From assembly GCA_038501195.1 (NCBI GenBank), contig JBBPUQ010000010.1, forward strand, positions 1,381,501 through 1,445,500: a DNA stretch of 64,000 nucleotides, written 5' to 3'. This stretch comes from Nemania diffusa. Taxonomy: Eukaryota; Ascomycota; Sordariomycetes; Xylariales; Xylariaceae. This document shows, in pieces, positions 58,703 through 64,000 of this stretch (its first letter is position 1; each line of letters opens with the position of its first letter). The notes under the pieces were generated by a model. The model did no database searches. It was given only the letters and a program-made list of their open reading frames with translations, and was not told the origin of the DNA. The position numbers were made by a program, and so were the translations under genes.

Positions 58703-61700
58703 ATAAGGGGTATAGAGACCTTACTCATTGTATTTCATACCTGGCCCCTCCTAATCTTGTTGCCATTGTTGAAGGTAGTCTCGAATCCTAAACCTGATTT
58801 CAAGACAAAAATACTCAAGAATCATGATCGTCGCTACAACTGGTCTCCCGAATGCAAATGCGATAGATAGGCTTCGAAACACGAGTCGTGCCATCACATG
58901 CTATGCCCATTTTCTCTAGAGTTCAGCGACTTTTAATAGATAAGTAGTTGGTGGGATAAAGAGACATGCCCCGCCAAGCTACCAAGTGCGGTCGGTGAGC
59001 CCACTTTGTTACATGTTGGTGGACTACTTGATCCCACGAGGGAAGGTACCTATACAGTCGATGTTATAGTACGTATACTATCGCCGTATACTATACTGGT
59101 GGGCGGCTTAGGAGGGCTAAGAGGTTCCTCTTTTCTCTTTCAACAATTCATATAATACGAAGCTTATGCGTATGCCATGACGGATATTTTTATACCGGCG
59201 AGTTTTCTTTTGGCCACGTGAGAAAATAGGCCCATGCGTTAAACCGTGGGAAGCCGAATACCTACGCGTAGCTTACCTATCTAGGACTTGTTTTGTACTT
59301 ACGCATATGGACACCTTGCAACAAAAAAAAAGAAAAAGATATTTCTTAAAACTTCGATATCATTTGGTGCGTTTGCTGCAAGTAGATGGGCATAGTGGGT
59401 ATGTGGGTACAACAAATTATAATACATGAGTTCATCGGTCAAATTACCTTTCTCAGCATCATAGTCTGCAAGCAAACGATAACAGGGTTTATAATGCAAG
59501 CCGACTCCACGAGGCGTTGAGTGGATATTCTATAGTGCAGTATAAGAGCGTCGAACATGCTAGGCGGCATGAAACTCGTTACTTTTTATCTTGAAGTGCC
59601 CATCCTACGGGCATACGGCCAAGCAAGTAGCGTGCTTCCCCTCGCCTCCCCTCGTTCTCCCCAGATCTGGATACCGACCACACGCATGGCGTGTGCTTGG
59701 ACGTTCTAGAATTCTAGAACCAAGCTTATTCATAGCAATGAAGGTGTTGCCATATCTCCAGACTACGCTACAGACCAGGGATGAACAGAGCTCGGCGGCG
59801 CTGAATGCGCGCGATTAACTTAAATACCTAGAATATAATATGATAACTATCGTGAATGAGACGGACCTACGGATCACCAACACAGTCACACTGCCATGAA
59901 GGGACTTCTTTCGGAGGTATCCCGTCATCTTCATCTTATTCGGACTCCGCCGAACAGTCCTTCGGGCGGCAGCCGATACCAAATCAGGTTTCTCGCATTT
60001 CTGTACAGCACTGTGATTCGATGACTAAGAGCTTCCTACGGCCTAGTGGACTTCGTCTGGATCACACCTACCAAGAGTAGGCGTTCACGATGATTGACGC
60101 AATCCCGGTTTTACTTTTACCCACTGAAAAGGGTCTTACCCCGTTTGTGCTTGGATCAGCCCACCGCCTGTGTCTGTGTCCTGGCCGTCCCCATGGGCAT
60201 AATTTTTGCTATGCATGCAACTCCCAGCGCATATGCTCCAACTTTCTACGGGGCAGAAGGCATTTTGGCTATTTTTTTACGTTCTACTTGTGTTTTTTCC
60301 CGCGGGATACTCTAAACGCTCACCTAGGTGTCGACGACCCCTGAGCTATCTATCTATCTATGTAATATTCGCTGTCTTTGGAGTCGTCATTGACGCGAGA
60401 GCTACCTACCTAGTATAGATGTCATCCAGGACGAGCTTTTCCCTATGGCTCCACCGTTGATACGTCCTAACTCGGATAGGGAACTATGCCCATTAATGCT
60501 GACAAGTTATGAGTCTCGAACATGTGATTTTGATTCGGGACAAAGGGAGATCTACTTACCCCATGCAGCTGACTCGTCGTCGCTAGTCGCGAGCTAGCTT
60601 TGCCTCCTTCGTACAGGCTCGCTCATAGAAACACACCTGGGTAGTCTAGGTCTAAGACAAAGAGGCGGGATCAGTAAGGGCACCCTTACCACGTTCCTGA
60701 TTGGCCACTCCACAAGCCCCAGCTGGAGTTTTCGCCTTGGCGTTGACGTTGGCAATTCGAACTCGACCTGGAGCCTCCACGATCACCACCTCGCGGTTTC
60801 GGGGCTAACTCTAGGGCCGCCAGGGGGTTATGCGATAAAGACACGGAGTGAGGACACGCGCCCCCGGATTTATTATGTGGGAATAATCAATCGCTCTCGC
60901 TCATACCGTCAATCTGGAGAAATTGGTAGGTATCGTGATCTCCAATGGGTCCCAATGGCGCCCCAACGCTCTCCACCGTCGCTTGATTGATAGTACAGAG
61001 TATCGCCCGCGGGAAATGAGAGGCTTCGGAAATCATCTTGTCAGCATGAATACCCCTCGGGTCACCAGACGTGCAAGAATAACACGCATAAGCATTACCA
61101 TCAAGGTCGCGCGCATGTGATGAAGCGAACGTTTTTTTCAGCGTCGCCTTACCATCATTATTACTTAACGGGATCCCCTGTCGAATTGGCTCGTTAGTAT
61201 CGCCAAGAGTCGACATGTACATTGTCTCCTCAACTTTTTATGGAGCAGTGCCACACCCCCTAGTTCGGGTTAAAAATACACGACGAGTGACCGAACTTGG
61301 CCTCAGGAACACCATAGAGAAAACGAGTAGCTGCACGAGTATCCTTGTGGAGTCTTTAATAACAAAGCCTAGACGGGCTCTGCTGTACAAGCAGTCTTTG
61401 TGCACACTATATTAGTAAGTATGGAGCACTCTGTTGGAGCTTTGGAATGGTTATGAAATATATTGCTATTAGACCCCGAGCACGCCCCGTGACAGACTCC
61501 GTCAATTTTAGCCATCTCGAATTGCTGTCAAGTTTTCTGGAGCCCTGACTTTCTCATGCCGTCAAGTCTTAATTCTTGTATTTCAAGTGCCGTGTGGATG
61601 CCAACGTCACATAGAAACCACCTCGGGACGTTGCAGAGAAAGCTCGTCTTGCTACGGCTGAGCTCAATTGAACGGCTTATAGCATTGAACATCTAACACG

Positions 61701-61868
61701 ACTAGCACCTTCAAGAGGGGGAGTCCAACTTGATCTTATCTTTACGATTTCTCTTTGAAAGCTTGGCATAAATACTATCGTCTCCGCCAGCTATTTTGAT
61801 CAGTGTCTCTATTTTGAAGAACCATCGTGAATGCAAGAAAAGGCTTTGTCCTAGCTGGTTGGTTAAAG
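58703..61868. other. Intergenic, no gene seen; upstream of the Far-type regulator
   Basis: Several frames of 60-110 codons occur, none with family features. The right 1 kb should contain the regulator's promoter and leader. Two CCTCGG hexamers lie there, at 61055-61060 and 61621-61626. The tract 60344-60361 is a TATC microsatellite. Confidence 0.5.
61621..61626 (+). promoter_or_regulatory. Candidate Far/CTF1 element CCTCGG
   Basis: CCTCGG, 243 bp before the regulator's ATG. A second copy lies at 61055-61060. One such hexamer per 2 kb is expected by chance on two strands, so autoregulation is only a suggestion. Confidence 0.25.
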
Positions 61869-64000
61869 ATGGCCTCGGAAGAGACGAGCTCGGTCCGTTC
61901 GCCCGAATCACACGCTGAAGACCCCACGACGCCAACCACAGCGCCAACGACGCCACCGAGCGCAACGACAACGATGTCGCCAAAAACAGGAGAGAAAGGG
62001 GTTCAATCACCCAAAAAACGATCACCTTCAACGACAGAATCAAATGGCATGGCTAAAGCCACGAAAAGACGAGCTGCGAGAGCTTGTGTCTCCTGTCGAG
62101 CCCGGAAGGTCAGATGCGACGTCGTCGAGGGCGCCCCCTGTGGTAATTGTCGGTGGGACGGTGTTGAATGCATCGTCCAAGAGAGCCGTCGTCGCAAGTA
62201 AGTTTATTATTTTCAGATATATTCACTTTCGCTGTATCATTAGCCTTCCCCTTCGCGTGTATTGAAGTTTTCTGAGATCCCATCTCTGCTGCCAATTGTG
62301 TCACGCCCAGAATTGCCCTTTTCGGACTCCAATTCTCCAATTCCCTAGTCACCTTCTTTCCAGATGTGCTAGGTATTGGCCTAGCTTGGCGCCGATTACC
62401 TAGGTACTACAAGTGTTAGAAACGGCACTTACTAAATACCCTTGTCTGTCTCACAGGAAAAGTCTTTACAACCCCAACTCATCAGCTTCGTACATCACCA
62501 ACGCTTGCGCCCCACATCACCACCATGCCGAGGCACACTTGCTGAAAGCTAAAACAACACCAAATCCCATCGCGATCGCCTCTGTGGCGTCCGCTCAGCA
62601 TCTGCGTCGTCCCACCGAGTTGTCGCAGGCTTCTGCCCTAAAGATTGACGCAACCAAGTCAGGGGTAACCAGACACGACGGTGTCGAAGTCCATGCACCT
62701 CAGCTCCAATGTAAGTTGATCATCTCCAGATATGGAGTGCCGATCCCCCTCAGTTTTCACATGCCAAAGATCTTGTTATACACAGATCGTGGTGTATGTT
62801 CAATCCGCGGTATCTAGAGTTTTGTGGGACTGAGGGGTGCTCAATCGTGAAGAGTGCTCACATGTCAATTCAGGCCAACGTCCCAACTTGATTTCCAGTT
62901 TGCCACACAATGGCCAAGGCTCCAGATATTCTAGCATATTCCCGCAGCCTAGTAACCCGAGCGTCAGCGCCGGTGCTGGGGCCGGTGTTGGTGGTGAGGC
63001 TTCGAAGACAGCTCAATTCCCTAAACCGCTGAATGAGGCCGATGTATTTTCTCAAAATTACGGCTTCCTTCGACCGTTACCATCAAAAATCGCCCCTGAA
63101 GATGTAGATTACCTTCGCACCAAGGGCGCATTATCGGTGCCCTACCCACCACTCCAGAAGGCACTGTTACATGCCTATGTAGAGTATGTGCATCCGTATA
63201 TGCCTCTCTTAGACCTGCACAGCTTCCTGAGCATTGTCGACGCCCAGGATGGATCCCGTGGGCAGACCAGTTTGTTCTTGTACCAAGCTGTTATGTTCTG
63301 TGCCACCGCATTTGTGAGAAGTAAGGTTCTGAAAGAAGCAGGCTACGCTTCTAGAAAGGCGGCTCGTAGAGCCTTTTTTTCGAAGGCCAGGGTAAGAACC
63401 CTACAACGTCATCTTAGTTAATATCTGAAAGCTTACACAAACAGCTCTTGTACGATTTCGACTACGAAAACGATCGCCTACTGCTCGTTCAGGGACTTCT
63501 CCTGATGACCTACTGGTACGAAACACCAGATGATCAGAAAGATACGTGGCATTGGATGGGCGTCGCGATCTCGTTGGGCCACACGATTGGTTTGCATCGC
63601 AATCCGGCAAACACCAACATGCCACCTCAGAGACGGAAACTTTGGAAGCGGATATGGTGGTCCTGCTTCATGCGCGACCGCTTGATTGCTTTGGGCATGC
63701 GTAGACCAACCCGTATAAAAGACGAAGACTTCGACGTGCCTATGCTAGAAGAAAGCGATTTCGATATCAAAGCCCTGCCCGATAATGTACAGGCCGTAGG
63801 CCCGGAATGCACACTTCTGCGCGACGTTGGGATGCAACAAGAGTTGGCCCAGATGTGCATCGCCAAGGCGAAGCTCAGTCTTTGTATCAGCCACATGCTG
63901 AAGGCCCAGTATTCGGTGTTGATTTGCACGAAGACACACCCAGAGAATGTCACCAATAGCACTATGATGCTGCTCCCCAACAAACAGCTTGACAACATGG
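61869..64000 (+). CDS. farA: FarA/CTF1-type Zn2Cys6 regulator, 3' truncated by window
   Basis: Exons 61869-62197, 62457-62710, 62874-63391 and 63445 onward; 552 residues are visible and the gene runs off the right edge. The Zn2Cys6 cluster ACVSCRARKVRCD at Cys73, 76, 83, 91, 94 and 101, with APCGNCRW between, is nearly identical to FarA, FarB and CTF1. The QESRRRKK that follows is rebuilt across intron 1. The fungal transcription-factor middle domain is present (LLDLHSFLSIVD, then LLMTYWYETPDDQKDTWHWM, GLHRNP, KRIWWSCFMRDRL). These regulators respond to fatty acids and switch on beta-oxidation, and in plant pathogens cutinase. FarA and FarB share this region, so the exact paralogue is not settled. 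The N-terminal 70 residues are Thr/Pro/Ser rich. The ATG at 61869 is the first in frame. Confidence 0.92.

Noticed and set aside
1..64000. CRISPR array, prophage or bacterial-type operon
   Set aside because: No regularly spaced repeats and all genes carry fungal introns or fungal families.

Overview
The window is nuclear DNA of a filamentous ascomycete (Pezizomycotina, most likely Sordariomycetes). The reasons are short spliceosomal introns of about 50-260 nt with GT-AG ends and CTAAC/CTAAT-like branch sites, no operons, and a typical fungal gene set: a Cip1-like secreted protein, Snf4, Tof1, a mitochondrial-type formate dehydrogenase, a small metallothionein, Zn2Cys6 regulators, a P450 and salicylate-hydroxylase-like monooxygenases. 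The genus cannot be fixed by eye. I see no tRNA, rRNA, CRISPR array or intact transposon.

Layout. 0.5-1.4 kb: Cip1-like secreted protein (+). 3.6-5.3 kb: Snf4, the AMPK gamma subunit (+). 6.1-10.4 kb: large RhoGAP protein (+), convergent with a two-finger transcription factor at 11.4-13.0 kb (-). 15.8-17.7 kb: Dcr2-type metallophosphatase (+). 19.2-33 kb: four oxidoreductase genes in a row, namely a nitroreductase (-), an FAD/NADPH reductase without an FMN domain (-), an FAD monooxygenase (+) and a P450 (+). 34.3-38.9 kb: a 1505-residue protein with a C-terminal methyltransferase-like domain (-). 38.9-46.9 kb: an 8 kb stretch with no gene I can support. 46.9-47.8 kb: GPI-anchored PEBP-like protein (+). 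49.7-51.5 kb: formate dehydrogenase (+). 52.9-53.1 kb: metallothionein (+). 53.5-57.1 kb: Tof1/Timeless (-), sharing a 476 bp divergent promoter with a hydroxyacyl-CoA dehydrogenase at 57.6-58.7 kb (+). 61.9 kb to the window end: FarA/CTF1-type regulator of fatty-acid catabolism (+), cut by the window edge.

How the genes fit together. Most are unrelated housekeeping genes. Two groupings are worth noting. The run of redox enzymes at 19-33 kb, followed by a methyltransferase-like gene, could be a small tailoring cluster, but no backbone synthase is present. The hydroxyacyl-CoA dehydrogenase has a Far-type CCGAGG hexamer in its promoter and lies 3.2 kb from a Far-type regulator gene.

Gene models with introns were built by hand from splice signals, reading-frame continuity and family knowledge. 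They were not checked against transcripts. Intergenic DNA is rich in TACCTA/TAGGTA words and has several AT-rich blocks that may be decayed repeats. I did not find a clear, previously undescribed biological system. The best leads are listed as findings with honest scores.
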